A stretch of DNA of 52,858 nucleotides, from the NCBI GenBank assembly GCA_039794565.1, contig JAUQVX010000007.1, positions 59,613-112,470 of the forward strand, read 5' to 3'. The notes below the pieces were generated by a model. That model made no database searches. It had not been told where the DNA came from and saw only the letters and a list, made by a program, of their open reading frames with translations. The stretch's first letter is position 1. The number at the start of each line of letters is the position of its first letter. Both the position numbers and the translations under genes were made by a program. Below, one piece after another: positions 17,566-26,608 of this stretch. Source of the stretch: Gloeomargarita sp. SRBZ-1_bins_9 (GTDB lineage Bacteria > Cyanobacteriota > Cyanobacteriia > Gloeomargaritales > Gloeomargaritaceae).

Positions 17566-20500
17566 ATGGGTTTAACCGATTGTCATTTGCGTTTGCGGGT
17601 GTTGTTTTTTGGGGGTGGTTTGCTATGGTCTGTCGGTGTCCATCCCGTCTGGGCGCAGCCAATTCAGCCCCATGGGTTTGTGAAGTACCACAGTGAGGAA
17701 CGGGGACAGGACGGCCATACCAGTCTAGGGGTACGTATTCCCTTGACTCGGGAAACGGCCTCCTTTTTCTTCCTGGAACCCCACCTGAAAATCTTCGACA
17801 ATGGCAGCCTCGGTTCATCGGTCATTGTGGGTTGGCGTACCCTTAGGCGCAAAGACCTCTTCGGCACCTTTATCGGCTACGACAACCGTGATGTCCTAGG
17901 CCGCGTCTTCCACCAACTCAGCGTCGGCGCCGAGTACAAACGGGAGCGCTTTGGGGCCTATGTCACCGGCTTTTTACCCATCGGGCGGCGGCAGGCAGAT
18001 GCTGGCTTAGGCACAGTACTCGATGCCAACTTCTTCGATGGCCCTTTTTACGTGTTTGAGCGCCGGGAACGTCGTTTTAATAGCACGATGGCCGGTTGGG
18101 AAATCGCCGTAGATACCACCATTCCCGTAGGGCCAGATTATATGCGTCCACGCCTAGGGGTGTACTACTTGGAGTCCCCCTACACCAGTACAGTTGGGGT
18201 CAAGGGGGAAATACGCTACGACCATGCCTGGTTCAACCTCGGTTTGGGGGTGCAGCATGATAGGGTGTTTGATACGCGGGTATCGTTCCAAGTGGGGATC
18301 AACTTACCGGGTCATCCGCGCCAACCCCAGGCACCCACGCTTGCCCAGCGGCTATATGAGCCTGTGGAAAAACCTAGCACCATCATTGTGCAAAATGTCG
18401 CGGAGGGGATTACCGACATTTTGGCAATCAATCCCGACACCAACCAGCCGTATCAGTTTTACATCGTGACGGATAATCCGGCAGGTTTGCGGGGGACACC
18501 GATGGTATTCCCAGGGACACCAGCAGGTCTAACAGCTGCCTTGAGCAGTGCCGCCGGTGCTAGTGGGAATGGGGTGACCTATATTTATCAAAAAAATAGT
18601 GCTTTGGCGCCTTTAGTGGGTAGTTTTTCCGTCGGGGATGGGGTGAAGTTAGTATCGAGTTCGGCACCGGTGGCCAATTTCTTCAACCGAAGCTTGCCGT
18701 TTATTGCCCAGCGGGGAGTGGGTGGGCCGCCGGTGGATTTTGACAGTTTCTTGACGGTCAATGACGGTCAACCCTTACCCCAGATTCAGGGAAACATTCA
18801 ACTGGTTGCGGGTGGGAATCGCCAGGCTGTTGTGGGCTTGGCAATTAACCCTAACAGCGCCAGCGCCGGGATAAGCGGTACCAACAACAGTAACCCGGTA
18901 ATCCTTTCCAACAAGATTACCGACGCCCAGGATACGGGAATCGCATTAAAGAACGCCAGCAGCTCAATCGGCAGTTTCACCTTGTCTATCAAAAATCAGC
19001 TTGTCAAAGCCGGAGATATATTTGTTGTCAATAATCAGGTTGAAAAGACCACCAGTTCGCAGGATGCCAGGGGTATTTTGGTTACGGTTAAAAGCGGAAG
19101 CGTTACGGTTGCAGACAGTAGGATCAGTGATACAATCGCCCCAGATGCCCGGGGAATTCGCGTAGAAGCTATAGGTAATACAAACAGTATATCTATCCTG
19201 AATTCCCACGTACAGGGAACCACGGGTCAAACCAAAGCAGTTGGGATAGATGTGACAACTCAGGGTGGCGATGTTGCTACAGTTACCATCGGTGGCACGA
19301 ATACGGTTAATGATACCAAAGCTACAGCAGGTGGCGCTCTCGGTGATGGGGCATCAGGGGTGGCCATTTCCACACAGGATACGATCCAGGTGGTGAATAT
19401 TACCGGTAGCAATACTATCCAAAACACCCAAGCTGATTTTGATAAAGCTACAGCCCTGGGCTTGGCAGTAACGACTATCGCACCAGGTTCCACGATTGGT
19501 CAAGTCAATGTCAGCGCCAACAATACCATTAGCAATACAACTACTCTGGCTACTGTGGATGCAACTGCCGGTGGAATTGGTATTTTTACAACGGCAGATA
19601 ATTCAACAATCGGCGTAGTAAATATCACGGGAAATAATACCATTTCTCAAACCAAGTCCGGCGACCAAGCAGGGGGGATTGGTGTCACAACTAATGGCGC
19701 TAATTCATCTATTGGTAGCGTGAGTATTACCGGTAATAATGTCATTACTGACACCCAAACTAGTGGATTTAGAGCTATTGGATTGGTTGTCGGTACAACA
19801 GGAGCAAATTCTAAGATTGCCAATGGTGGCGTTATCAATATCACTGGCAGCCATCAGATCGTCAATACAGAGGCGAATCCCCTCGGTAATTCGGTGGCCT
19901 TTGGCGCGGCAATTCTAACAAACTTTAATGCCAATAATGCCACCATTGCTCAGAACGGTACTATCAACATTGAAAATCTGGATATTCAAAATACTTCAGC
20001 CTTTAATGGGGCAGCGGGTTTAGGGATTGTGGCCAGCGCTACCGCCTCTAGTATTGCTAGCAGTGGGGTGATTAATGTTGGCAATATCAAAGTGAATAAT
20101 GTCACTGCTGTGGTTGATAGTTCCGGTATTAGCATAGCCACGGGATTTCCAGGTTTCCTATTTACAAATCAGACTATTGGGGATATTCGTATTACGGGTC
20201 AGAACACAATTAGCAATATCCTGGCAACGGCCACTGCTGCCGGAATTAGTGTTCGAGTTCCCCCCAGCGCCCTCAACAGTACAGTGGGCAATATCACCAT
20301 CGGCTCGGCCAACCCAACGGAAAGAACAAGTGTTCAGGATGTGCGGGCAACTGGCGTCCAGGGTAGAGCCTATGGGATTGAGGTACAGACGGGTATCGGT
20401 TCAACTTTTGGTGATGTGACTATACGGAATTCAGATGTCAGTACTAGTGGTCAGGTCAAGGGCACCCTGGCTGCTAGGGGTATTGTTGTGCAAGCCGGAA

Positions 20501-21411
20501 TTACGCAATCTGGGCCAACGCCAGGCAATATGGGCAATGTGTCAATTACTGGTAATCAGGTGGGTAGTCCCATTTCTCCTGTCGAGGTAACGGCTACATC
20601 ATTCCGTGATGCCATTGGTATATTGGTGCGTGCGGTCAACAATAACACAATTGGTGACTTAACTATACAGGGTAATACTGTCAATGGCGTTATCGCTAAT
20701 GCGGGTTCACGGGCCCAGGGAATCGTTGCGAATGCTGTGGTCTCTAATTTGCCAGGTGGCAGTCCGCGCATTGGTACGGTTACCCCCGGTGCTCCAAGTG
20801 TTATTATTCGTGACAACAGCGTGACGGCCGGCAATGCTACTACGTTAACTACTGATGGCATTTTGCTGGGGACGGAATTGCTCTTTCCACAAGCGGGGCA
20901 AAATCCTGAGATTGGTCGGGCTTTGGTTGCCAACAATACGATCAACGTGCAGTCAGCCAATTTAGTAGGCCAAGCGGGAGCTACCGGTATCCGCATTTAT
21001 AACGATAACCTGGCCATACCCAACCCCAATCACGTCAATGTGGATATTCTCAATAACACGATCAACTTTAGCGGCGGCAATTTTGCACCGACAGGTTCAC
21101 CGAACGATGGTTCTTCTTCTGGTGTTTTTGTCCAGGCTAATACAGGTACAGCTACCCGGCCAGTTTGTGTACGGATTGCAGGTAATGCGTCAACCACTCC
21201 TAACGCCCTCAATACCCACTTCCGCTTTTTGCATGTGGCCGGCGGTGTCGCTCTCTTCAATGCCACGCCTAATCCGATTACCACTAACGCCCAGTTGGGG
21301 ACGTTTCTAACTACAGGGGCTGGTAATACAGTGACTGGGGGTGCCAGTGCGGCCTTCAGCCATAACCCGACAATCCCGGCCATCAACTCGACGATTTGCC
21401 CTAACTACTGA
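17566..21411 (+). CDS. Predicted inverse autotransporter with long beta-helix-like passenger
   Basis: 1281 residues. A signal peptide (1-30, ending HPVWA) is followed by an outer-membrane barrel domain (about 36-250) resembling the intimin/invasin inverse-autotransporter barrel: LFGTFIGYDNRD, LSVGAEYKRERFGAYVTGFLP, AGWEIAVDTTIPVGPDYMRPRLGVYYL, ending VSFQVGINLPG. A linker region (about 265-420) leads to a passenger (about 420-1230) made of repeated turns with Asn/Thr ladders such as ITGNNTIS, ITGSNTIQNT and STIGVVNITG, spaced about 40 residues, as in right-handed parallel beta-helix surface proteins. Two Cys near the C-terminus (RPVCVRI, STICPNY) may form a disulfide cap. The passenger DNA is visibly richer in A+T than flanking genes. 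No LysM domain. Function (adhesion, cell contact) is inferred from architecture. Confidence 0.8.
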   Translation: MGLTDCHLRLRVLFFGGGLLWSVGVHPVWAQPIQPHGFVKYHSEERGQDGHTSLGVRIPLTRETASFFFLEPHLKIFDNGSLGSSVIVGWRTLRRKDLFGTFIGYDNRDVLGRVFHQLSVGAEYKRERFGAYVTGFLPIGRRQADAGLGTVLDANFFDGPFYVFERRERRFNSTMAGWEIAVDTTIPVGPDYMRPRLGVYYLESPYTSTVGVKGEIRYDHAWFNLGLGVQHDRVFDTRVSFQVGINLPGHPRQPQAPTLAQRLYEPVEKPSTIIVQNVAEGITDILAINPDTNQPYQFYIVTDNPAGLRGTPMVFPGTPAGLTAALSSAAGASGNGVTYIYQKNSALAPLVGSFSVGDGVKLVSSSAPVANFFNRSLPFIAQRGVGGPPVDFDSFLTVNDGQPLPQIQGNIQLVAGGNRQAVVGLAINPNSASAGISGTNNSNPVILSNKITDAQDTGIALKNASSSIGSFTLSIKNQLVKAGDIFVVNNQVEKTTSSQDARGILVTVKSGSVTVADSRISDTIAPDARGIRVEAIGNTNSISILNSHVQGTTGQTKAVGIDVTTQGGDVATVTIGGTNTVNDTKATAGGALGDGASGVAISTQDTIQVVNITGSNTIQNTQADFDKATALGLAVTTIAPGSTIGQVNVSANNTISNTTTLATVDATAGGIGIFTTADNSTIGVVNITGNNTISQTKSGDQAGGIGVTTNGANSSIGSVSITGNNVITDTQTSGFRAIGLVVGTTGANSKIANGGVINITGSHQIVNTEANPLGNSVAFGAAILTNFNANNATIAQNGTINIENLDIQNTSAFNGAAGLGIVASATASSIASSGVINVGNIKVNNVTAVVDSSGISIATGFPGFLFTNQTIGDIRITGQNTISNILATATAAGISVRVPPSALNSTVGNITIGSANPTERTSVQDVRATGVQGRAYGIEVQTGIGSTFGDVTIRNSDVSTSGQVKGTLAARGIVVQAGITQSGPTPGNMGNVSITGNQVGSPISPVEVTATSFRDAIGILVRAVNNNTIGDLTIQGNTVNGVIANAGSRAQGIVANAVVSNLPGGSPRIGTVTPGAPSVIIRDNSVTAGNATTLTTDGILLGTELLFPQAGQNPEIGRALVANNTINVQSANLVGQAGATGIRIYNDNLAIPNPNHVNVDILNNTINFSGGNFAPTGSPNDGSSSGVFVQANTGTATRPVCVRIAGNASTTPNALNTHFRFLHVAGGVALFNATPNPITTNAQLGTFLTTGAGNTVTGGASAAFSHNPTIPAINSTICPNY

Positions 21412-21445
21412 CCCAAGCCGTACTGGAAATGACTTTGCCTTGAGT

Positions 21446-21451
21446 TATAAT
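21446..21451 (+). promoter_or_regulatory. Perfect -10 box upstream of the Fur-family gene
   Basis: TATAAT lies about 52 bp upstream of the regulator start; the -35 region at normal spacing is poor (CTGGAA-like). The leader between them contains TTAAC repeated (in TTAACCAAGATTTAAC, 21469-21484), a possible site for autoregulation. The promoter is inference from sequence only. Confidence 0.45.
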
Positions 21452-21502
21452 GGGGGCATGGGGGTATATTAACCAAGATTTAACAAACGTAGGGGTAGGG
21501 TG

Positions 21503-21979
21503 ATGGCCGGTAAAGGTACGGGCGTGCGGTCGTTGGCGGAGGCGATCCAGCGGTGTCAAGCGCTGGGGATGCGCTTAAGTCAGCAGCGGCGGGCAATTTT
21601 GGAGTTGTTGTGGCAAACGGGGGAGCATTTGTCGGCGCGGGAGATTTACCACCGGTTGAATGCCCAGGGCCAGGACATCGGCCACACGTCGGTGTATCAG
21701 AATCTGGATGCCCTGGCGTCCCAAGGGGTAATCGAGTGTATCGAGCGGGCAGATGGGCGTCTCTATGGCCGGATCAGCGAACCCCATAGCCATGTGCATT
21801 GCTTAGATACGCAGCGGATTCAGGATGTGTGGGTGGAGCTGCCGCCGGAGTTGATTGCTCAGGTGGAGCGGCAGACGGGCACGAAAATTACCCATTACCG
21901 GATTGACTTTTTTGGTTACCAGCACCCTAGTCCACCGGGCGAATCGGCCCCTGTAGCTCACCGCGCAGAAACTGGGTGA
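21503..21979 (+). CDS. Fur-family regulator, PerR/FurC-like, without CxxC zinc motifs
   Basis: 158 residues. The winged-helix DNA-binding domain (about 10-90) has LSQQRRAILELLW, the recognition-helix segment DIGHTSVYQNLDALASQG and wing ADGRLYGR. The metal-sensing/dimerisation part has HSHVHCLDTQRIQDV instead of the usual C-x-x-C after the His cluster, and the second C-x-x-C is absent, so the structural zinc site of typical Fur/Zur is missing. This pattern fits the cyanobacterial PerR/FurC-like subgroup, which controls oxidative-stress genes (family knowledge). ATG chosen over the GTG one codon upstream. Its 3' end overlaps the convergent ABC gene by 53 bp. Confidence 0.86.
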   Translation: MAGKGTGVRSLAEAIQRCQALGMRLSQQRRAILELLWQTGEHLSAREIYHRLNAQGQDIGHTSVYQNLDALASQGVIECIERADGRLYGRISEPHSHVHCLDTQRIQDVWVELPPELIAQVERQTGTKITHYRIDFFGYQHPSPPGESAPVAHRAETG

Positions 21980-22709
21980 GATAGGGGTTGTCGCTGGTGT
22001 CCAGGTCGGCGGGGGTGCCTTCCCAGCGAATTTGACCGTCGTAGAGCAGTAAGATGCGGTCGGCGGCCCGGCGAATGGTGCTTTCTTGGTGGGTGACGAC
22101 GACGTAGGTGGCGGCGTGCTGGACGGACTTTTGCAAATGGCGCATTAGGTCTTCGATGCGATGGGCGGCGATGGGGTCTAGGCCGGCGGTGGGTTCGTCA
22201 TAAAGCAAAATGTCTAGATTGTCGTCGGGGGTGTCGGGGTCTGCGATGATCGCCCGAGCTAGGGCCACCCGCCGGCGCATGCCCCCCGAAAGTTCCGCCG
22301 GATAGCGGTCGCCGATGCCTTTGAGTCCAACGCGCTCTAAACTTTGCTCCACCAGTTCCTGGATGCGTTCTGGCGGTAGGCGACTGTGTTCGGTCAGCAA
22401 AAAACCTACGTTTTCGGCTACGGTGAGGGAGTCAAACAGGGCCGCTTCCTGAAATACCATGCCGATGCGGGCTGGGCTTTTTTCCCCTTCGGTGACCAGG
22501 ACTTGGGGGTGGCCTTTGACCCAAACTTCTCCCGCATCGGGCACCATCAGTCCCGCCATGAGTCGTAGAGTTGTGGATTTGCCGGCCCCCGATGGTCCAA
22601 TAATGGCCACCGCTTCCCCAGGATACACCGCCAAACTCACGCCGTTGAGGACAGGCCGGCTACCTAGGGTTTTGTGAACGTGGCGAAATTCGATGATGGG
22701 CTGGGCCAT
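21927..22709 (-). CDS. ABC transporter ATP-binding protein, MlaF-like (lipid transport type)
   Basis: 260 residues. Walker A GPSGAGKST (about 38-46), Q-loop VFQEAALFDSLTVAENV, signature LSGGMRRRVALARAI, Walker B ILLYDEPTAGLDP and switch His VVTHQ are all present. The Q-loop sequence with ALFDSL and the C-terminal layout resemble MlaF and the plastid/cyanobacterial ATPase (TGD3-type) that drives phospholipid exchange between membranes. The start is placed at MAQPIIEFRHV; the longer frame upstream is Pro/Arg-rich non-coding sequence. No permease or MCE-domain partner gene is in the window. No good ribosome site. Confidence 0.88.
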   Translation of the reverse strand: MAQPIIEFRHVHKTLGSRPVLNGVSLAVYPGEAVAIIGPSGAGKSTTLRLMAGLMVPDAGEVWVKGHPQVLVTEGEKSPARIGMVFQEAALFDSLTVAENVGFLLTEHSRLPPERIQELVEQSLERVGLKGIGDRYPAELSGGMRRRVALARAIIADPDTPDDNLDILLYDEPTAGLDPIAAHRIEDLMRHLQKSVQHAATYVVVTHQESTIRRAADRILLLYDGQIRWEGTPADLDTSDNPYLTQFLRGELQGPIRPVD

Positions 22710-22846
22710 AGGGACGGAGGTCGCCTGTTTATCACTATATCTGCTGCCACGCCATGGGGGAGTCCTTCCCCGGCAAGGTTGCTGGGCTGGGAGATGGGTC
22801 ACTACCCCTGGAAATCCCGCAACGAGCTGTTTGCCAGTTGGGGGCC

Positions 22847-23271
22847 ATGGCGCAACTGACCTCCGGGTAGTACCATGCGCTGATTCGGCAGGGGCAGTTG
22901 GCACCCCAGGAACGCATAGAGTTGATTGCCGGCCTATTACACCCGATGTTCCCTAAAGGCGCCCTATTGCAGCTTTTGCCGTCCTTGACTCCAATGCCAG
23001 GACTGGATTACACAGTGAGCCGGAGTAGGACATGGTCATTGTCGAAGACGGGGTTGATCTGGAGTGCCACCCCAGCCCGCCGGCGATTCTCCTGGTGATC
23101 AAATGTATGCCCAGGCGGGGATTCCCACCCGTTGGCTGGTGAACTTACTGGACAACTAAGGTTGACAGCGAGCCGAAAACAGGGGGTTATCAGAAGCAGA
23201 CGGTTTACACCCGTGACCAGACGGTGCCGTTTTTCGGTGCGGCTATCCCCTGTGGGGCATTCCTGCTGTAG
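22847..23271 (+). pseudogene. Uma2-family (DUF820) endonuclease-like gene, broken
   Basis: Fragments of the family can be followed through several frames on the plus strand. ATG at 22847 leads to an in-frame TAG, then YHALIRQGQLAPQERIELIAG and LLHPMFPKG. A deletion follows, then MVIVEDGVDLECHPSPPAIL and LLVIK in another frame, YAQAGIPTRWLVNLLDN in a third, and finally YQKQTVYTRDQTVPFFG to the TAG at 23271. The order and sequence match the PD-(D/E)XK-like Uma2 proteins that are abundant in cyanobacteria. Multiple frameshifts and a stop show it is dead. Confidence 0.8.
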
Positions 23272-23318
23272 CCCCTTTGGACCTATCCTAGAGAATTACT
23301 GGCTTTTTTTAACTCCCC

Positions 23319-24275
23319 ATGGCTCTTGTCACCCGCATCGGTTCCCGCCAGAGTCAACTGGCCCTGATTCAGACCCACTGGGTGCGCGACGAATTGCAAA
23401 AGCATTACCCGGACCGGGAGTTTCCCATCATCACCATGACCACCCAGGGGGACAAAATTTTGGATGTGGCCCTGGCCAAGATTGGGGACAAGGGACTGTT
23501 CACCAAAGAGCTGGAGCAGGCGCTGCTGCGACAGGAAGTGGATTTGGCGGTGCATTCGCTGAAGGATTTGCCGACGCGTATGCCGGAGGGTCTGGTGTTG
23601 GGGGCTATTACCCAACGGGAAGAACCCCGGGATGCCCTGGTGCTCCATCCCCGCTGGCAGAGGGCACGGCTGGCGGACTTACCGGCGGGTACGGTTATCG
23701 GCACGTCGTCCCTGCGGCGGTTGGCCCAGTTGCGCCACCGGTTTCCCCATCTTACCTTCCGGGACATTCGCGGCAATTTGAATACGCGCCTGCAAAAGCT
23801 GGACCGGGGGGACTACGATGGGCTGATTCTGGCGGTGGCGGGTTTGCGGCGGCTGGGGTGGGCCGACCGGATTAGCGAGGTGTTGGAGCCGGAGATTTCC
23901 CTGTATGCCGTCGGGCAGGGGGCGTTGGGGGTGCAATGCCGGGCGGCAGATGAATCGGTGCGGGAGCTTTTGCAGGTGGTGCATCACCAGGAGACGGCGC
24001 TGCGCTGTTGGGCGGAACGGGCCTTTTTGCGCCAGTTGGAGGGAGGTTGCCAGGTGCCGATTGGGGTGCATTCACAACTCGAGGGGGAGATGTTGACCCT
24101 GAGCGGTGTGGTGCTCAGTTTGGACGGGCAACAGCGGGTGGCGGGTACGCAAACGGCGCGGGTGACCAACGAAACGGAGGCAGCAGTCCTAGGGGAGGCC
24201 CTGGCCCAATCCCTGCGACAACAGGGGGCGGAGGCCATTCTCCAGGCTATTTTTGCGACGGTAGGGCGGGGCTGA
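23319..24275 (+). CDS. hemC: Porphobilinogen deaminase (hydroxymethylbilane synthase)
   Basis: Joins four porphobilinogens into hydroxymethylbilane for heme, chlorophyll and bilins (318 aa). The cofactor-binding Cys244 is in [11 protein letters not shown]. The catalytic Asp83 is in VHSLKDLPT. Arg residues of the substrate site are in [12 protein letters not shown] and [12 protein letters not shown]. The start ATG at 23319 gives [15 protein letters not shown], the usual N-terminus. Downstream genes glmU and rsmI are on the same strand, but a 75-bp gap separates glmU. Confidence 0.96.
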   Translation: MALVTRIGSRQSQLALIQTHWVRDELQKHYPDREFPIITMTTQGDKILDVALAKIGDKGLFTKELEQALLRQEVDLAVHSLKDLPTRMPEGLVLGAITQREEPRDALVLHPRWQRARLADLPAGTVIGTSSLRRLAQLRHRFPHLTFRDIRGNLNTRLQKLDRGDYDGLILAVAGLRRLGWADRISEVLEPEISLYAVGQGALGVQCRAADESVRELLQVVHHQETALRCWAERAFLRQLEGGCQVPIGVHSQLEGEMLTLSGVVLSLDGQQRVAGTQTARVTNETEAAVLGEALAQSLRQQGAEAILQAIFATVGRG

Positions 24276-24350
24276 GGCTTGCCAGGGGGGCCACCGGGTC
24301 GCTAGAGTCATCAGGGGGGGGGGTGACGTAGGACGCAAGGAGCAGCAGCG

Positions 24351-25724
24351 ATGGTGGCAGTGGCAGTATTGGCGGCGGGCAAAGGGACGCGGATGAAGTC
24401 GAGCATTCCCAAGGTGCTGCACCCGCTGGCGGGGAAACCGATGGTGGAGCGGGTACTCCAGAGCACCCAGGCGCTGCCGGTGGAGCGGTTACTGGTGGTG
24501 GTGGGCCATGGCGCGGACCGGGTGCGTCAGGTCTTGGCCCATTGGCCCCGGGTGGAATTCGTGGAGCAATCGCCGCTGCTGGGAACGGGGCATGCGGTGC
24601 AGCAGTTGGTGCCTTACCTGGAGAACTACACCGGTGATTTGTTGGTGCTCAACGGCGATGTGCCCCTGATTCGCCCGGAAACGCTCCTGCAGTTGTGGGA
24701 AACCCATCGCCAGGGACAGTACGCGGTGACGTTGCTGACGGCCCTGTTGATGGACCCCACGGGCTACGGGCGGGTGATTTGCGATGGGCAGATGCACGTG
24801 AGCGCTATCATTGAGGACCGGGATTGTACACCGGCGCAACGGCAAAACCAGCGCGTCAATGCGGGCATTTACTGTTTCCGCTGGCCCCAGTTGCGGGAAG
24901 TCCTGCCCCGTTTGACCCCCAACAATCAACAGCAGGAGTACTACCTGACCGACACCATTCAGTGGCTCAAACCGGCGCGGGCGGTGGACATTCCTGACAG
25001 CACGGAAATCCTGGGCATCAACGACCGGCAGCAACTGGCGACGGCCACCCAACTGTTCTACGCCCGCCTGCGGGAGTCTTGGCTGCACCGGGGGGTGACC
25101 ATGATTGACCCGGATAGCGTCACGATTGAGGATGAGGTGGAACTGGCGCCGGATGTGGTGATCGAACCCCAAACCCATCTGCGGGGGCGTACGGTCATCG
25201 GTACGGGCAGTCACATCGGCCCCGGCTGCTGGCTGGAAAACAGCACCATCGGGGAAAACGTGCGCATTCTCTACTCGGTGGTGGCCAATAGCGTTATTGG
25301 CGCGGGGTGCCAGGTGGGACCCTTTGCCCATGTGCGCGACCAGACCCAGGTGGCGGAAAACTGCCGGGTGGGCAATTTTGTGGAGATGAAAAAAACCCAG
25401 ATGGGGCCGGGTAGTCGGGCGGCTCACCTGAGTTATTTGGGGGATGCCCAAATCGGTGCCCGGGTGAATGTGGGGGCCGGCGCCATCACTGCCAATTTCG
25501 ATGGGCGGGACAAGCACCCCACGGTGATCCAGGACAACTGCAAGCTGGGGGCCAACTGTGTGCTGGTGGCGCCGGTGACGTTGGGTGAAGGAGTAACGGT
25601 GGCGGCAGGGTCGGTGGTGACGGAGGATGTACCCCCCGATGCCTTGGTCATTGCCCGGGCGCGCCAGGTGGTCAAACCCGGTTGGCGACCCCCCTACCTG
25701 CGCAACCATGACGCCACTTCCTGA
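24351..25724 (+). CDS. glmU: Bifunctional UDP-GlcNAc pyrophosphorylase / glucosamine-1-phosphate acetyltransferase
   Basis: Makes UDP-N-acetylglucosamine for peptidoglycan and lipopolysaccharide (457 aa). The N-terminal uridyltransferase domain has VLAAGKGTRMKSSIPKVLHPLAG (about residues 6-28) and LLVLNGDVPLI. The C-terminal left-handed beta-helix (from about 250) carries hexapeptide repeats, with KKTQMGPGSRAAHLSYLGDAQIG and VNVGAGAITANFDG. The ribosome site AAGGAG precedes the ATG. The last 17 bp overlap rsmI in another frame. Confidence 0.97.
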   Translation: MVAVAVLAAGKGTRMKSSIPKVLHPLAGKPMVERVLQSTQALPVERLLVVVGHGADRVRQVLAHWPRVEFVEQSPLLGTGHAVQQLVPYLENYTGDLLVLNGDVPLIRPETLLQLWETHRQGQYAVTLLTALLMDPTGYGRVICDGQMHVSAIIEDRDCTPAQRQNQRVNAGIYCFRWPQLREVLPRLTPNNQQQEYYLTDTIQWLKPARAVDIPDSTEILGINDRQQLATATQLFYARLRESWLHRGVTMIDPDSVTIEDEVELAPDVVIEPQTHLRGRTVIGTGSHIGPGCWLENSTIGENVRILYSVVANSVIGAGCQVGPFAHVRDQTQVAENCRVGNFVEMKKTQMGPGSRAAHLSYLGDAQIGARVNVGAGAITANFDGRDKHPTVIQDNCKLGANCVLVAPVTLGEGVTVAAGSVVTEDVPPDALVIARARQVVKPGWRPPYLRNHDATS

Positions 25725-26556
25725 GGGACGGCTGTATCTGGTGGCTACCCCCATCGGCCATTTGGAGGACATCACCCTACGGGCGCTGCGGGTGCTGAAA
25801 GAAGTGCACCTGATCGCCGCCGAGGACACCCGCCACACAGGGAAATTGCTCCATCACTATGGCATCACGACGCCCCAGGTGAGCTATCACCAGCACAATT
25901 GGCGCCAGCGTCTGGGGGAACTGCTCCAGCGGTTGCAGGCCGGGGAACAGATTGCCCTGGTGAGTGATGCGGGGACGCCGGGCATCAGTGACCCGGGCCA
26001 AGAACTGGTCCAAGCCTGCCTTGCCCAAGGGATTCCCGTAACGCCCGTTCCCGGGTGTAATGCCGCCATCACCGCCCTGGTGGCCAGTGGCTTGCCCACC
26101 ACTCCCTTTCTGTTTCTGGGGTTTTTGCCCCCTAGGGAGACGGCGCGGCGCCAGGTGCTCCAGCGGGTCAAGGTGGTGGCAGCCACGCTCATTTGCTATG
26201 AGGCACCCCATCGGCTGGTCGCCAGTCTAACTACCATGACGGAGGTGCTGGGGGACCGGCGGTGTGTGGTGGCCCGGGAGTTGACCAAAGTCCACGAAGA
26301 ATTTTGGCGAGGAACCTTGTCGGCAGCGGCGCGGCACTATGTCGAACATCCCCCCAAGGGGGAAATCACCCTGGTGGTAGCGGGCGCCGAACCAAACCCG
26401 GACATTCCCCTGGCCCAGGTGCAGTCGGAGGTGGAGCGGTTGGTGGCCCAGGGGTTAGGTTGTCGGGAAATTGCCCAGCAGTTGGCCGCCCAGACCGGTT
26501 GGCCCCGCCGGACCTTGTACCAATTGGCGCTGCAGTGCCACCGGCAGGGGAGTTGA
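25708..26556 (+). CDS. rsmI: 16S rRNA (cytidine1402-2'-O)-methyltransferase
   Basis: SAM-dependent tetrapyrrole-methylase-fold enzyme that methylates the decoding centre (282 aa). Motifs: LYLVATPIGHLEDITLRAL, EDTRHTGKLLHHYGI, SDAGTPGISDPG, VPGCNAAITALVASGLPT and CYEAPHRL. The start at 25708 gives the standard N-terminus and lies inside the last codons of glmU (17-bp overlap); an earlier in-frame ATG at 25627 would add 27 unrelated residues. Confidence 0.95.
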   Translation: MTPLPEGRLYLVATPIGHLEDITLRALRVLKEVHLIAAEDTRHTGKLLHHYGITTPQVSYHQHNWRQRLGELLQRLQAGEQIALVSDAGTPGISDPGQELVQACLAQGIPVTPVPGCNAAITALVASGLPTTPFLFLGFLPPRETARRQVLQRVKVVAATLICYEAPHRLVASLTTMTEVLGDRRCVVARELTKVHEEFWRGTLSAAARHYVEHPPKGEITLVVAGAEPNPDIPLAQVQSEVERLVAQGLGCREIAQQLAAQTGWPRRTLYQLALQCHRQGS

Positions 26557-26608
26557 CGCCAGGGGTCGTTCCTGCTATCTATGAAGCACGGCGCCGCTAC
26601 CCCCGCCC

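Noticed and set aside
18900-21000. Tandem DNA repeats in the surface-protein gene
   Set aside because: The repetition (ITGNNTIS-like) is only at the protein level; base-level copies are too diverged to call a DNA repeat array.
22710-22904. Longer N-terminus for the ABC ATPase
   Set aside because: The extra 65 residues are Pro/Arg/Gly-rich, do not occur in the family and run into the Uma2 remnant.
24489-25838. 449-codon minus-strand open frame opposite glmU/rsmI
   Set aside because: It is antisense to a certain gene over its whole length, His/Gln/Arg/Pro-rich, and has no ribosome site or recognisable motif; a by-product of high-GC codon use.
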